Source: JAKACA01 sp050010115 (GTDB lineage: Bacteria; Actinomycetota; Acidimicrobiia; Acidimicrobiales; Bog-793). From it: a stretch of DNA of 64,000 bases. The notes beneath the pieces were generated by a model, which did not search any database, had not been told where the DNA came from, and worked only from the letters and a program-made list of their open reading frames with translations. The stretch is from positions 1-64,000 of the forward strand of contig JBEKLQ010000002.1 of assembly GCA_050010115.1 (NCBI GenBank), given 5' to 3'. This document shows, one piece after another, positions 8,302-17,147 of the stretch; the stretch's first letter is position 1, and the number at the start of each line of letters is the position of its first letter. Position numbers and translations under genes: made by a program.

Positions 8302-10373
8302 CCGGCCGCTCCCACCGGTTCAGCCACCGGCTTCGGCATCGGCTCCGAGCCGGCTTCTGGCGGCCGGGCGCCGCCGTCATCGTCGTGGTCGTGCGCGCCG
8401 TCGGGCACCGTTTCTCGACTCGCGACCCGGCGTCGCCGCCGCGACGGGCCCGGCACGGCAGCCAGCAAGGCACCGAACGCCGTGATGACCCCGCCGACCC
8501 ACAACCACATGACCATCGGCTGGTAGACGACGCTGATCGACGCTGGTCCCTTCCCCGTGGCGGAGACCCCACTGATCGTCAGGTACACGTCGGAGCGCAC
8601 CGATGAGTCCACCGCCGGCGTGGCGATCCCCTCGTAGCCGGGGTAGTTGCTGATTGCCGGATGGAACGCAGCCCTATCCACGTAGACAGTGCCGACGACG
8701 CCGCTGCGGTTCGGCTCGGTGAAGTCCGAGGCGCCGCCGTAGGTGATGCGGTGGCCCTCGTAGGACACCGTCTGGCCGACTTTCAGCTCGAACGTCGCAC
8801 GGTGGCCGTACGACGTCGCCGCCGCCAAGCCCACGGCCACGATCACGACACCGAGGTGCACGATCATCCCGCCGTTGGACCGCCCGACGAAGGCTCGCAA
8901 CCGTGAGAGCCCCGAGCGCCGCGCCGCCAGGGACGCCAGCGCGAGCTGGCGAACGGCGGAGGCACCCGCGACCGACGCCAGACCGAAGGCACTGAGTGGT
9001 GTGAACCCGCGCACGCCGGCGATGACACACACGGCCACGACGAGCACGCCAGTCCACGCCGGCAACGCCAGTCGGGACCGCAGCAGGCCCGATCCAGCCT
9101 TCCGCCACGGCAGGACCGGGCCGATAGCCATGAAGAACAACAGAGCGAAGCCCAGCGGCACCGTCATCGAGTTGAAGTACGGCGTGCCGACCGTGATCTC
9201 CTGGTTGTCCAGCGCTTGCACGAACAACGGGAACACGGTTCCGATCAGCACGACGACGGCGAAAGCGGCGAACAGCAGGTTGTTCACCAAGAACGCGCCC
9301 TCCCGTGACACGGGAGAGTCGATCGAGCCTGGCGATCGCAACCGTTCGCCCCGCCAGAAGATCAGTCCCACACCACAGGCGACGACAGCACCGAAGAGTC
9401 CCAAGAGAGACGGTCCGATGGCGGACGAGTCCGAGAACGCGTGCACCGAGACGAGCACGCCTGAGCGGGTGAGGAACGTCCCGAGAATTGTCAGCGAAAA
9501 CGCCGCGATGAGCAGCGACAGGTTCCAGACGCGCAGCAGCCCTCGCCGCTCCTGCACCATCACCGAATGGAGGTAGGCGGTGGCGCACAGCCACGGCAGC
9601 AGCGCGGCATTCTCGACCGGATCCCAGGCCCAGAAACCTCCCCACCCCAACACCTGGTNNNNNNNNNNNNNCTGGTACGACCACCATGCGCCCATGACGA
9701 CGCCGACCGTGAGGAAGGCCCAGGCGAAGAGGGTGTAGCGGCGGGTTTCTATGAGCCAGCCCTCGCCGAGGCGACCGGTCACGAGAGCGGCGACGGCAAA
9801 GGCGAACGGCACCGTGAACCCGACGAAACCGAGGTACAGGAACACCGGGTGGAAGGCGATGAGCACGTTGTCCTGCAACAGCGCGTTCGGCCCGAGGCCG
9901 TCGGCCGGCACATGACCCGAGATCGTGACGAACGGGTTGGCAGGGCCGGCCATCAGGCCGAAGAAGAATGCCGTCACGACGAGCGCCACGAGGAGCGCCC
10001 AGGCGACGAGGGGGTCGGTGGCCCGGTTGCGGAACCTCCGCGCCATGACCGCGACGTACCCCGAGAGCACGAGCGCCCAGAGGAGGATCGAACCCTGGAG
10101 GGCCGCCCACATGCCTGTGATGGAGTAGAGCAACGGGGTGGCCCGGGCGTTGTTGTCGGCCACGTACGCGAGCGAGAAGTCGTGGGTGATGAGGGCGTGC
10201 TCCATCGCCGCGGTGGCGATCAGTGCCCCGGCGAGCACGCCCCACGCGGCCCGCGGCGCGGCTCGCAGCCAAGCCGGCCGGTGACCTGCCAGGCCCGCTA
10301 TGAGCACACCTACTCCGCAGACCGCCGACACCAGACCCAGAGCGACGCCGATCTGGCCCGCGATCGCGTTCAC
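8298..10373 (-). CDS. ccmF: CcmF haem lyase, holocytochrome c synthase subunit (contains assembly gap)
   Basis: About 690 residues with many membrane helices. It carries the WWD haem-binding motif GWGGFWAWDPVENAALLPWL, the following histidine-bearing helices, LTILGTFLTRSGVLVSVHAF typical of CcmF, and a large periplasmic loop near the C-terminus. CcmF attaches haem from CcmE to apocytochrome c. The GTG start overlaps ccmE by four bases. Thirteen N fall just before the WWD motif and add six spurious codons. Joining the flanks across the shared CTGGT gives the expected WWSYQVLGWGGFW, so the gene is very likely intact. The C-terminal tail is His/Asp-rich (AHDHDDDGG) and unusual. Confidence 0.95.
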   Translation of the reverse strand: MNAIAGQIGVALGLVSAVCGVGVLIAGLAGHRPAWLRAAPRAAWGVLAGALIATAAMEHALITHDFSLAYVADNNARATPLLYSITGMWAALQGSILLWALVLSGYVAVMARRFRNRATDPLVAWALLVALVVTAFFFGLMAGPANPFVTISGHVPADGLGPNALLQDNVLIAFHPVFLYLGFVGFTVPFAFAVAALVTGRLGEGWLIETRRYTLFAWAFLTVGVVMGAWWSYQXXXXXQVLGWGGFWAWDPVENAALLPWLCATAYLHSVMVQERRGLLRVWNLSLLIAAFSLTILGTFLTRSGVLVSVHAFSDSSAIGPSLLGLFGAVVACGVGLIFWRGERLRSPGSIDSPVSREGAFLVNNLLFAAFAVVVLIGTVFPLFVQALDNQEITVGTPYFNSMTVPLGFALLFFMAIGPVLPWRKAGSGLLRSRLALPAWTGVLVVAVCVIAGVRGFTPLSAFGLASVAGASAVRQLALASLAARRSGLSRLRAFVGRSNGGMIVHLGVVIVAVGLAAATSYGHRATFELKVGQTVSYEGHRITYGGASDFTEPNRSGVVGTVYVDRAAFHPAISNYPGYEGIATPAVDSSVRSDVYLTISGVSATGKGPASISVVYQPMVMWLWVGGVITAFGALLAAVPGPSRRRRRVASRETVPDGAHDHDDDGGARPPEAGSEPMPKPVAEPVGAAG
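9659..9671. other. Assembly gap (13 N) inside ccmF
   Basis: Both flanks carry CTGGT: CACCTGGT before the gap and CTGGTACG after it. Collapsing the gap and one copy removes 18 bases and restores a normal CcmF sequence. Confidence 0.95.
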
Positions 10374-10870
10374 GGGCCCGAGCCGGCTGCCGGCTTCACG
10401 CGGCCCGGATGGGCGGCGATGTAGGCCTGGGAGTGCTTGACCATGATCTGGTCGGAGGCGAACAGGTTGCTCGAGCCCAGGAAGTGGCCGACCACGACGA
10501 CCGGCAGGCCCGGCCGGAACATCTGCGGCGGGTAGCCGGTGTTCTCGACCGAGACCTTCACTCCCGACGACTCGACGACGAAGCGGTAGACGTCGCCGCT
10601 CAGGTGGTGGACGGTTCCGTTCACGACGGTGCCTTCGAGTTGGAACTCGGAGTTGCCGAGTTGGGCCCGCTGAGCGACGGCTTCGTTGGCCGTCTTGAAG
10701 AAGACGATGGCGGACGTGAGGCCTTTGTAGACGAGAAACCCGATCGCCCCTACGATCACGATCCCCACCGCCCACATACGGCGGCGCTGTGCCCGGGACA
10801 CGGCAACTCGCCGGCGGGGCGCGGCGGGTACCGGCTCGTCCGTCGCCGGTGGCGCCGTCCCCGTGATCAC
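10370..10870 (-). CDS. ccmE: Haem chaperone CcmE
   Basis: A protein of 166 residues with an N-terminal membrane anchor (about 32-52, after a basic RRRVAVSRAQRRR stretch) and an OB-fold domain containing FQLEGTVVNGTV and GYPPQMFRPGLPVVVVGHF. The haem-binding region near the end reads MVKHSQAYIAAHPG, with H146 as the expected covalent haem ligand and the tyrosine four residues on conserved (H-x3-Y). CcmE receives haem exported by CcmABCD and hands it to CcmF. The GTG start overlaps the ccmD stop, and the stop overlaps the ccmF start. Confidence 0.93.
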   Translation of the reverse strand: MITGTAPPATDEPVPAAPRRRVAVSRAQRRRMWAVGIVIVGAIGFLVYKGLTSAIVFFKTANEAVAQRAQLGNSEFQLEGTVVNGTVHHLSGDVYRFVVESSGVKVSVENTGYPPQMFRPGLPVVVVGHFLGSSNLFASDQIMVKHSQAYIAAHPGRVKPAAGSGP

Positions 10871-11040
10871 GCTTGGTCTCCGGTGCCGCCGGAGCGAGCG
10901 GTTGACGTTGCGCCGGTCGCGGCACCGCGTGACTGGGGCAGGCGGCTCCGGGCCGCTCGCTCGCGGACGACAAGGCTCACGGCGTACGCCGACAGCGACC
11001 CCAGGGCGATCACGTAGCCAGCTTCGACATAGCCGCTCAT
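10867..11040 (-). CDS. ccmD: CcmD-like small membrane protein
   Basis: A 57-residue protein begins MSGYVEAGYVIALGSLSAYA. It has one membrane helix (about 6-25) followed by a basic tail (VVRERAARSRL). This is the size and layout of CcmD, which bridges CcmC and CcmE when haem-loaded CcmE is released. The ATG overlaps the ccmC stop (ATGA) and the stop overlaps the ccmE start (GTGA), so translational coupling is clear. Small CcmD proteins have little sequence conservation; the call rests on size, helix and position. Confidence 0.85.
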   Translation of the reverse strand: MSGYVEAGYVIALGSLSAYAVSLVVRERAARSRLPQSRGAATGATSTARSGGTGDQA

Positions 11041-12011
11041 CGGGTGCCCTCGGCCCAGCGCTCGGCGAGCGCTGCGTCCAGTCCCTCGTCATCCTCGCGA
11101 TCGCGCAGCACGGCGAGACGGTACCGGTGCACCATGAGCCAGACGTACACCAGCGTGAACGAGACGAACCCGAGCGCCAGCGTCCACGCCATCGATCCGT
11201 GCACGTAGAGATGCCCGTTGGCCACATCCACAGTTGGCGCCTGGTGGAGGCTCCGCCACCACGACACGGAGACGAAGACGATCGGCACGTCCAAGAAGGC
11301 GATGAGGCCGGCGATCGCCGAGCGCCGGGCCACCGTCTCCCTGTCACCGGGGACCTTCCGGAGGGCCAGATACCCGAGGTAGAGCACGAACAGCAAGGCG
11401 GTTGTGGTGAGCAACGGGTCCCAGGTCCACCACACGCCCCAGGTGGGCCGCCCCCAGACAGAACCGGTCACCAGCGTGAGACCGGTGAACACGACACCGA
11501 CCTCGGCCGATGCGCCGGCCAAGCGATCGAAGCGGGCGTGCCGGGTGCGAGGCCAGAGGTACAGCAGGCTCGAGAACGTCGCCACGCCGTATGCGATGAA
11601 CATCACCCAGGCGAGCGGTGGATGGATGTACAGCAAGCGGACGAGGTTGCCGAAGTCGACGGCGTTCGGAGTCACCCACAGTCCGAGCCAGACCGTGACG
11701 GCCACGCCTACGAGCGCTGCGGTGCCGACAGCTCTCACGACTCTGTCAGACCGGGCTGCCCGCGGTGCCGATCCTCTCGCCATCGCCTTCGGCGAAACGG
11801 CGCTCGGTGCGGCACCGCCGTCCGCGGGGCCTGCCTCCGTCGTGGTTGCGTCGTCGACGTCTTCGCGCACGCTGGCGCGGCTGGCGTGAGTGGCGGCGCG
11901 GGGCGGGGGCGACGCGGCGGGGGCCGTTTCGCCGAAGGCGACGGCACCCGACGTGACGTCGTCGTCCCGCTCAGTCAGCACTGGGTCGCCGGTGGCGTCC
12001 AAGCGGCTCAT
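11037..12011 (-). CDS. ccmC: Haem handling protein CcmC with a long disordered N-terminus
   Basis: The 324-residue protein has a six-helix CcmC core starting near residue 92. The WWD motif reads TWGVWWTWDPLL (190-201). A conserved histidine lies in LLYIHPPLAWVMF (H130) and a second in HLYVHGSMAW. CcmC attaches haem to CcmE. The first 90 residues are Ala/Pro/Asp-rich and predicted disordered, which is not usual for CcmC, and two copies of a 19-bp inverted repeat lie within them. A later start is possible, but no good site is evident, and the ATG used overlaps the ccmB stop. Confidence 0.92.
   Translation of the reverse strand: MSRLDATGDPVLTERDDDVTSGAVAFGETAPAASPPPRAATHASRASVREDVDDATTTEAGPADGGAAPSAVSPKAMARGSAPRAARSDRVVRAVGTAALVGVAVTVWLGLWVTPNAVDFGNLVRLLYIHPPLAWVMFIAYGVATFSSLLYLWPRTRHARFDRLAGASAEVGVVFTGLTLVTGSVWGRPTWGVWWTWDPLLTTTALLFVLYLGYLALRKVPGDRETVARRSAIAGLIAFLDVPIVFVSVSWWRSLHQAPTVDVANGHLYVHGSMAWTLALGFVSFTLVYVWLMVHRYRLAVLRDREDDEGLDAALAERWAEGTR
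11783..11941. repeat. Pair of perfect 19-bp inverted repeats in ccmC
   Basis: The word TCGCCTTCGGCGAAACGGC at 11783-11801 recurs exactly as its reverse complement at 11923-11941, 121 bp apart. Both arms contain the small hairpin CGCC-TTC-GGCG and lie in the part of ccmC that encodes the disordered N-terminus. Confidence 0.9.
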
Positions 12012-12676
12012 GAGTCCTCCAGGAGGGGGCCGAACGCTGCGATACCTACGGCGACGTAGAGGACGGCGAAGATCGCCAGCAGGGAGAGCCAGATGCCGGC
12101 GTGGGCGGGCGTGCCGGCGAGGGCAGCGTTCCAGGCTTTCGTGGCGCCGAGCAGCACCGGAGCAGCGACGGGGAGGAACAGGAGGGGCAGCAGGGTCTCT
12201 TTCACTCGCACGCCTGACGAGACTGCGCCGTAGACGACGCCGACGGCGGCGAGGCCAATGGAGGCGGTCAGGCAGGCGGCCAGCAGCACGAGGCCCCCAC
12301 TGAGCTGGGCGCCGTACAGAAGGGCGACGCCGATCGTGAGGAGGCCCTCGAGCACGAGGAGCTGTACGACGATCGCCGCCCCCTTGCCGAGGAAGATGCC
12401 GGCCGGGTCGAGGCCGGACAAGCGGAGGCCGTCCCGTGCGGAATCGGCGGATTCGACTGCGAAGCTCCGTTGGACGGCGAGCACGACCGTGAGCAGCACG
12501 GCGATCCAGAACAGCCCCGAGGCCGCAGGTTCGAGGGCGTGGCGGTCCGGTCCGAGGGCGAGGCCGAAGAGCAGCAGCACGGCAGCTGCAAACGGGACGA
12601 CCTGGTTGAGCCCGACCCGCGACCTGGCCTCGATCCTGAGGTCCTTGCTACACACGAGCACGGCGTCACGCCACAT
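12008..12676 (-). CDS. ccmB: CcmB haem exporter permease
   Basis: The 222-residue protein has about six hydrophobic helices and the CcmB pattern: WRDAVLVCSKDLRIEARSR at the N-terminus, then RSFAVESADSARDGLRLSGLDP between helices two and three. CcmB is the membrane subunit of the CcmAB ABC complex that drives release of holo-CcmE. The start overlaps the end of ccmA by 11 bp and the stop overlaps ccmC by four. Length matches the family (about 220). Confidence 0.93.
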   Translation of the reverse strand: MWRDAVLVCSKDLRIEARSRVGLNQVVPFAAAVLLLFGLALGPDRHALEPAASGLFWIAVLLTVVLAVQRSFAVESADSARDGLRLSGLDPAGIFLGKGAAIVVQLLVLEGLLTIGVALLYGAQLSGGLVLLAACLTASIGLAAVGVVYGAVSSGVRVKETLLPLLFLPVAAPVLLGATKAWNAALAGTPAHAGIWLSLLAIFAVLYVAVGIAAFGPLLEDS

Positions 12677-13406
12677 GGACGGCCTCCGGCGCGCGCGTGG
12701 GATCTGGAGCAACCACAGCAGTGTCGGCAAGAGGCTCATGGAGGTCTTCGGCGGGTGCCGGGACAACTCGGCCACCGGCGAGATGAACAACCCGATCGGC
12801 GAGAGCGCCGGCGCTGCCGAGGTCGTGCGACGACAGGACCACGGTGGCACCGCCGGCCCTCGCCTCGGTCACAATCCCGTCCAGCAACGTCCTCGAGTCC
12901 TGGTCAAGGCCTGCGTGCGGCTCGTCGAGCAGCCAGAGGCGAGGTTGGCGCCCCACGACGACGGCGATGGCCGCTCGGCGGCGCTGGCCAGCCGACAGCT
13001 TGACGATCGGCGTGCCAGGGAGGCGGCCGGCCAACCCCATTCGGGCCATCGCCGCGCTCGCTCGCTGCGCAGCCTCGGTCGAGTGGATGCCCGACGCCCG
13101 CAGAGCGAAGCGCAGGTTCTCCTCGACCGTGAGCTCCTCGTACAGGAACGATGCGTGGCCCAGGTAGCCGACTTCCCTTCGCACCTCGCGACGGTCGACG
13201 GCGAGATCGTGCCCCAGCACGACGCCCGTGCCCGAGGCCAGAGAAAGCAGCCCGCAGCAGAGGCGGAGCAGGCTGCTCTTCCCGGCGCCGTTGGGGCCGG
13301 AGAGATGGACGATCTCGCCCTCACCGACATCGAGCGTCACTCCAGCGAGCAAGGGAAACCGATCGGCGAGGGCGACTGCCTCACGAAGACTTACGGCAAG
13401 CGCCAT
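12666..13406 (-). CDS. ccmA: CcmA ATP-binding subunit of the haem export complex
   Basis: This ABC ATPase of 246 residues has Walker A SGPNGAGKSS (36-45), the signature LSAGQRRR (about 137-144), Walker B LWLLDEPHAGLD and a switch histidine in VVLSSHD. The short domain, with LGHASFLYEELTVEENLRFAL as Q-loop region, matches CcmA. It is the first gene of the nine-gene ccm operon. The 114-bp space upstream to gmd must hold the promoter, but I see no clear -35/-10 pair. The ATG (MALAVSLREA) is chosen over an in-frame upstream extension that lacks similarity. Confidence 0.93.
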   Translation of the reverse strand: MALAVSLREAVALADRFPLLAGVTLDVGEGEIVHLSGPNGAGKSSLLRLCCGLLSLASGTGVVLGHDLAVDRREVRREVGYLGHASFLYEELTVEENLRFALRASGIHSTEAAQRASAAMARMGLAGRLPGTPIVKLSAGQRRRAAIAVVVGRQPRLWLLDEPHAGLDQDSRTLLDGIVTEARAGGATVVLSSHDLGSAGALADRVVHLAGGRVVPAPAEDLHEPLADTAVVAPDPTRAPEAVHVA

Positions 13407-13520
13407 GGGTTCGCACAATCGTACGGGTGAACGGGCTCGGGTTTCCAAGCGCGCCGCCACCGCGCCGCTGAACCGTCGCTCAGGAACCGCTTCTCGTGCT
13501 CAGTGGGCCGAAGATCGAAT

Positions 13521-14492
13521 TCAGCGAAGCTGGGACCGCAACAGGTCGATGTCGGCGTCCACCATCATCGCCACGAGCTCGGGGAAGCCGACCTCGGTCT
13601 TCCAGCCGATCTTGTCCCGAGCCTTGGTGGCGTCCCCGACGAGCAGGTCCACCTCAGCCGGGCGGAAGAAACGCTGATCGATCACGACATGGTCCTCCCA
13701 GTTGAGGCCAGCCCGGTCGAACGCCACCTCGCATAGCTCTCGGGCCGAGTGCGTCTCCCCGGTCGAGACCACGAAGTCGTCGGGCTCGTCCTGCTGGAGC
13801 ATCCTCCACATGGCCCGGACGTAGTCCCCGGCGAAACCCCAGTCCCGCTTCGAATCAAGATTGCCGACCCGCAGCTCCCCATCGAGACCCAACTTGATCC
13901 GGGCGACACCATGGCTCACCTTGCGGGGCAGGAACTCGAGGCCGCGCCGTGGGCTCTCGTGGTTGAACAGGATCCCCGAGGAGGCGTGCATCCCGTAGCT
14001 CTCGCGGTAGTTGACCGTGATCCAATGCCCGTAGACCTTGGCGACACCGTACGGACTGCGCGGGTGAAAGGGCGTGAGCTCAGTCTGGGGGACCTCCCGC
14101 ACCTTGCCGAACATCTCCGAGGAGCTCGCCTGATAGAAGCGGATCTCCGGGTCGGTCAAGCGGATGGCGTCCAGGATGCGGGTGACACCGAGCGCCGTCA
14201 CCTCGCCCGTGAGCACTGGCTGGCCCCAGGACGTCTGCACGAAGGACTGAGCGGCGAGGTTGTACACCTCCTGCGGTCGGTGCTCGCGCAGGATCCCGAG
14301 CATCGACACCTCGTCGAGCAGGTCACCGGAGACGAGCGTGACGTCGTCTTGGATGTGGGCGATGCGCTCGAAGTTGACGGTGCTCGACCGGCGGACCATG
14401 CCGATGACCTCGTAGCCCTCTGACAACAGGAGCTCGGCCAGGTACGAGCCGTCCTGGCCAGTGATTCCAGTGATCAGGGCACGTCGCGTCAT
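13521..14492 (-). CDS. gmd: GDP-mannose 4,6-dehydratase
   Basis: This enzyme of 323 residues is an extended SDR making GDP-4-keto-6-deoxymannose, the precursor of GDP-fucose, GDP-rhamnose and similar sugars. Visible are the NADP motif TGITGQDGSY (8-17), RRSSTVNFERI, AAQSFVQTSW, the catalytic S124/E126 in ASSSEMFG, Y148-x3-K152 in SPYGVAKVYGHW, and NHESPRRGLEF. Its start overlaps the stop of the enoyl-CoA hydratase gene (ATGA). No fcl/GMER partner lies next to it, so the final sugar is unknown. The surface-polysaccharide region 20 kb away could use it. Confidence 0.95.
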   Translation of the reverse strand: MTRRALITGITGQDGSYLAELLLSEGYEVIGMVRRSSTVNFERIAHIQDDVTLVSGDLLDEVSMLGILREHRPQEVYNLAAQSFVQTSWGQPVLTGEVTALGVTRILDAIRLTDPEIRFYQASSSEMFGKVREVPQTELTPFHPRSPYGVAKVYGHWITVNYRESYGMHASSGILFNHESPRRGLEFLPRKVSHGVARIKLGLDGELRVGNLDSKRDWGFAGDYVRAMWRMLQQDEPDDFVVSTGETHSARELCEVAFDRAGLNWEDHVVIDQRFFRPAEVDLLVGDATKARDKIGWKTEVGFPELVAMMVDADIDLLRSQLR

Positions 14493-15331
14493 GTGCCCGT
14501 TCTAGCCGATCCGGGCGCTTCGTTCCCTTGCAGGACCCAGCTCGGCGGCCTCCGCTCGGCGAAGGCCGCCCGGCCCTCGGCGGCTTCGGTGGTCTGGGTG
14601 GCGACCGTCAGCAGCGGATGGAGGTACGCGAGGGCGTCGGCAGCCCCGAGGTGCAGCACCCGGTAGAAAGAGGCGCGGCCGGAGGCGAGGGCGTGGGGAG
14701 GCTTCTTGGCGAGTTGGGCCGCGAGGGCATCGACGGCGGCGTCCAGCTCGTCCACCGCCACCACTCGATTCAAGAAACCGAGCCGCTCTCCCTCCACAGC
14801 CCCCACCCTCCGCCCGGTCATCATGAGCTCGAGGGCATGCCTGGGCGCCATCGACTGCAGGAGCGCCACCGTCACCATGTAGGGCCAGATGCCGATATCG
14901 ATCTCCGGCGTGCCGAAGACGGCGTCGTCGGCGGCCACGACCAGGTCACACGCCAGAGCGAGCCCCATCCCGCCGGCGAGGGCGTAACCACGTACCCGGG
15001 CGATGGAGGGCTTGCCGAGCTCCCAGAGGTCCTGGAACAGCGCCGCGAGAGCACCCCGAGCATCGTGCAGCTCGGCAGCGGAGGGGCCGCCGTCACCTCC
15101 CGTCCCGGCAGCCGGCGAGTTCGGGCCGATCAAGTCCGCGCCGGCTGAGAACGCTTGGGTGCCGGCGCCGGTGAGCACCACGACCCGGAGCGAGTCATCC
15201 CCCTTGATCTCGGCGAACCCAGCACGAAGGCCCGACAGCACGGACGCATTGAGAGCATTGCGCCGCTCCGGCCGGTTGATGGTGAGGCGGGCAACCGGTC
15301 CGCGGCGTTCGAGGATGACGTCATCTGGCAC
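14489..15331 (-). CDS. Enoyl-CoA hydratase/isomerase family protein
   Basis: A crotonase-fold protein of 280 residues. NRPERRNALNASVL is the N-terminal signature, GAGTQAFSAGADL forms the first half of the oxyanion hole, and RVRGYALAGGMGLALACDLVVAADDAVFGTPEIDIG provides the second half and catalytic region. It probably hydrates or isomerises an acyl-CoA. A Gly/Pro-rich insert (NSPAAGTGGDGG) follows the first half. The GTG start (VPDDVILERRG) is used; a GTG three codons upstream also fits. The gene is divergent from a glycosyltransferase only 33 bp away and is translationally coupled to gmd, an odd functional pairing. Confidence 0.88.
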   Translation of the reverse strand: MPDDVILERRGPVARLTINRPERRNALNASVLSGLRAGFAEIKGDDSLRVVVLTGAGTQAFSAGADLIGPNSPAAGTGGDGGPSAAELHDARGALAALFQDLWELGKPSIARVRGYALAGGMGLALACDLVVAADDAVFGTPEIDIGIWPYMVTVALLQSMAPRHALELMMTGRRVGAVEGERLGFLNRVVAVDELDAAVDALAAQLAKKPPHALASGRASFYRVLHLGAADALAYLHPLLTVATQTTEAAEGRAAFAERRPPSWVLQGNEAPGSARTGT

Positions 15332-15364
15332 GGCGCGCACGCTACCGGCCGGTACGGTCCCGAT

Positions 15365-16423
15365 GTGGTGCCGCCGAAGATTCCCGTTCCGAAGCAGGTC
15401 GCGATCGTCTCCTACCGTCTTGGTGGGACCGACGGCGTCTCCATCGAGGCCGCCAAGTGGGCACGGGCGTTCACCGAGCTCGGGGCTCAGGTCTGGACGG
15501 TGGCGGGAGCCGGCGAGCCCGACTTGTTGATCGACGGGCTCGCGGCCGACTCCCACGGCCCAGTGGCTTTCGATCGTCTCGGCGAGGCACTCGCCGGTGC
15601 CGAACTGGTCGTTGTCGAGAACTGCTGCTCCCTCCCCCTCAACCCCCGAGCTGGCCGTGCGCTGGCCTCCCTTTTGGCCGGCACCCCGGCCATCTTGCGC
15701 CACCACGATCTTGCGTGGCAGCGGCCGCAGTTCCGTGACGAGCCGCCCCCTCCGGACGACCCCGCCTGGTGGCACGTGACGATCAACGAGCGGTCCCGCC
15801 TGGAGCTGGCGGCTCGGGGGATCGAGGCGGTCACGTTCTACAACCGCTTCGATCCGCTCCCCCCGGCGGGCGATCGGCAGGCCACCCGAGGCGCGCTCGA
15901 GGTCGCCGACGGCGAGATCCTCGTGCTGCAGCCGACGAGAGCCATCCCTCGGAAGAACGTCGCCGGCGGCGTGCTGTTCGCCCGTGCCCTCGGCGCCACT
16001 TACTGGCTGCTCGGCCCGGCCGAGGACGGCTACGGCCCCGAGCTAGAACGCATCCTCGACCGGGCTCGCGCACAGATCCGTGTGCTGCGCGGGTTCGCTC
16101 CGGGCACCACGGTTCACGACGCCTACGCCGCCTGCGATGTCGTAGTGCTGCCCTCGACGTTCGAGGGTTTCGGTAACCCGAGCATCGAGTCAGCCCTGCA
16201 TCGCCGCCCACTTGCCATCGGCGCCTACCCGGTCGCGAGCGAGCTGCGGCGGTTCGGCTTCTTCTGGTTCGACGCCACTGATCCGGCCGCAGCGGCGGCG
16301 ACTGCGCGTTGGCTGGCCAACCCCGATCCCAAGCTGCTCGATCGCAACCAGCACGTGGCGACCGAACGGTTCTCGACACTCGATCTGCCGAAACAACTCT
16401 TGGATTTGGTTACCAGCCGGTAG
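15365..16423 (+). CDS. GT4-family glycosyltransferase
   Basis: The 352-residue protein is a GT-B glycosyltransferase. The N-terminal domain opens with QVAIVSYRLGGTDGVSIEAAKWARAFTELGAQV. The C-terminal nucleotide-sugar domain shows LQPTRAIPRKNVAGG, LLGPAEDGYGP and the family motif PSTFEGFGNPSIESALHRRPLAI, where the E-x7-E pair binds the donor. GTG start, with a second GTG in the next codon. It probably adds a sugar to a glycolipid or polysaccharide; donor and acceptor are unknown. It ends 37 bp before a TetR-type regulator and may be co-transcribed with it. Confidence 0.85.
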   Translation: MVPPKIPVPKQVAIVSYRLGGTDGVSIEAAKWARAFTELGAQVWTVAGAGEPDLLIDGLAADSHGPVAFDRLGEALAGAELVVVENCCSLPLNPRAGRALASLLAGTPAILRHHDLAWQRPQFRDEPPPPDDPAWWHVTINERSRLELAARGIEAVTFYNRFDPLPPAGDRQATRGALEVADGEILVLQPTRAIPRKNVAGGVLFARALGATYWLLGPAEDGYGPELERILDRARAQIRVLRGFAPGTTVHDAYAACDVVVLPSTFEGFGNPSIESALHRRPLAIGAYPVASELRRFGFFWFDATDPAAAAATARWLANPDPKLLDRNQHVATERFSTLDLPKQLLDLVTSR

Positions 16424-16460
16424 ACTGTTACGACTAATACCTCCGACCGGGACAGGAACC

Positions 16461-17123
16461 ATGAGCGGCCTCCCCCACTCTCCCGCTGTGCCTCGCCGCC
16501 GTCTCACGGCAGCGCGCCGGCGCCGGCAGCTGATCGATGTGGCACTCGATTCGTTCGCCACGAACGGGTTCAACGCCACGACCATGGAGGACATCGCCAC
16601 CTCGGCGGGAGTGACCAAGCCGCTCCTCTACCAGCACTTCACGTCGAAGCGGGCGCTGTACCTGGAGCTGATCGACGACGTCGCCGCCCGCCTCATCAGT
16701 GCTCTGGCCGCCGCCGCGACGGCGGAGTCGAAGACCCGCCGGCAGGTGGAAGCAGGTTTCGAGGCGTACTTCCGCTTCACTATCGAGAACCAGTCGGCTG
16801 TACGGATGTTGTTCGACGCGCCCCACGACGAGGAGTTCGCCAGGGGCCTGCGGACGATCGAGGACTCGATCGCCGAGTTCCTCACTCCGCTCTTCGACCT
16901 CGACATCGATGGTGACCACCGGTGCACGCTCGCGGCTGCCGTGGTCGGCATGACCGAGGGCGTGACGAGGGACTGGCTCCGGGTCCGCTCGGAACGGCAC
17001 AGGGCGCTGGAGGAGGCACCGGAGGAAGCTCACGAGCTGGCGCAGCGACTGGCCGACTTCGCCTGGGGCGGGTTTCGATCGTTGGCCAAGGCTGGCAGTT
17101 CGTCATCCGCGGCTGGCCGGTAG
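16461..17123 (+). CDS. TetR-family transcriptional regulator
   Basis: A regulator of 220 residues. The N-terminal helix-turn-helix is clear: RRRQLIDVALDSFATNGFNATTMEDIATSAGVTKPLLYQHFTSKRAL, residues 20-66. The ligand-binding domain contains YFRFTIENQSAVRMLFDAPHDEEFARGL, a pattern common in TetR proteins next to fatty-acid genes. ATG start after GGGACAGGAACC. The acyl-CoA dehydrogenase that converges from the right is a plausible target, and a 12-bp palindrome lies in that gene's upstream region. The ligand is unknown. Confidence 0.88.
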   Translation: MSGLPHSPAVPRRRLTAARRRRQLIDVALDSFATNGFNATTMEDIATSAGVTKPLLYQHFTSKRALYLELIDDVAARLISALAAAATAESKTRRQVEAGFEAYFRFTIENQSAVRMLFDAPHDEEFARGLRTIEDSIAEFLTPLFDLDIDGDHRCTLAAAVVGMTEGVTRDWLRVRSERHRALEEAPEEAHELAQRLADFAWGGFRSLAKAGSSSSAAGR

Positions 17124-17147
17124 CACCACGACCTGGCCCGCACCATC

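Noticed and set aside
8674..10272. A 532-codon minus-strand frame overlapping ccmF
   Set aside because: It is an alternate frame of ccmF. The CcmF frame has all conserved motifs and membrane helices; this one is Arg-rich and featureless.
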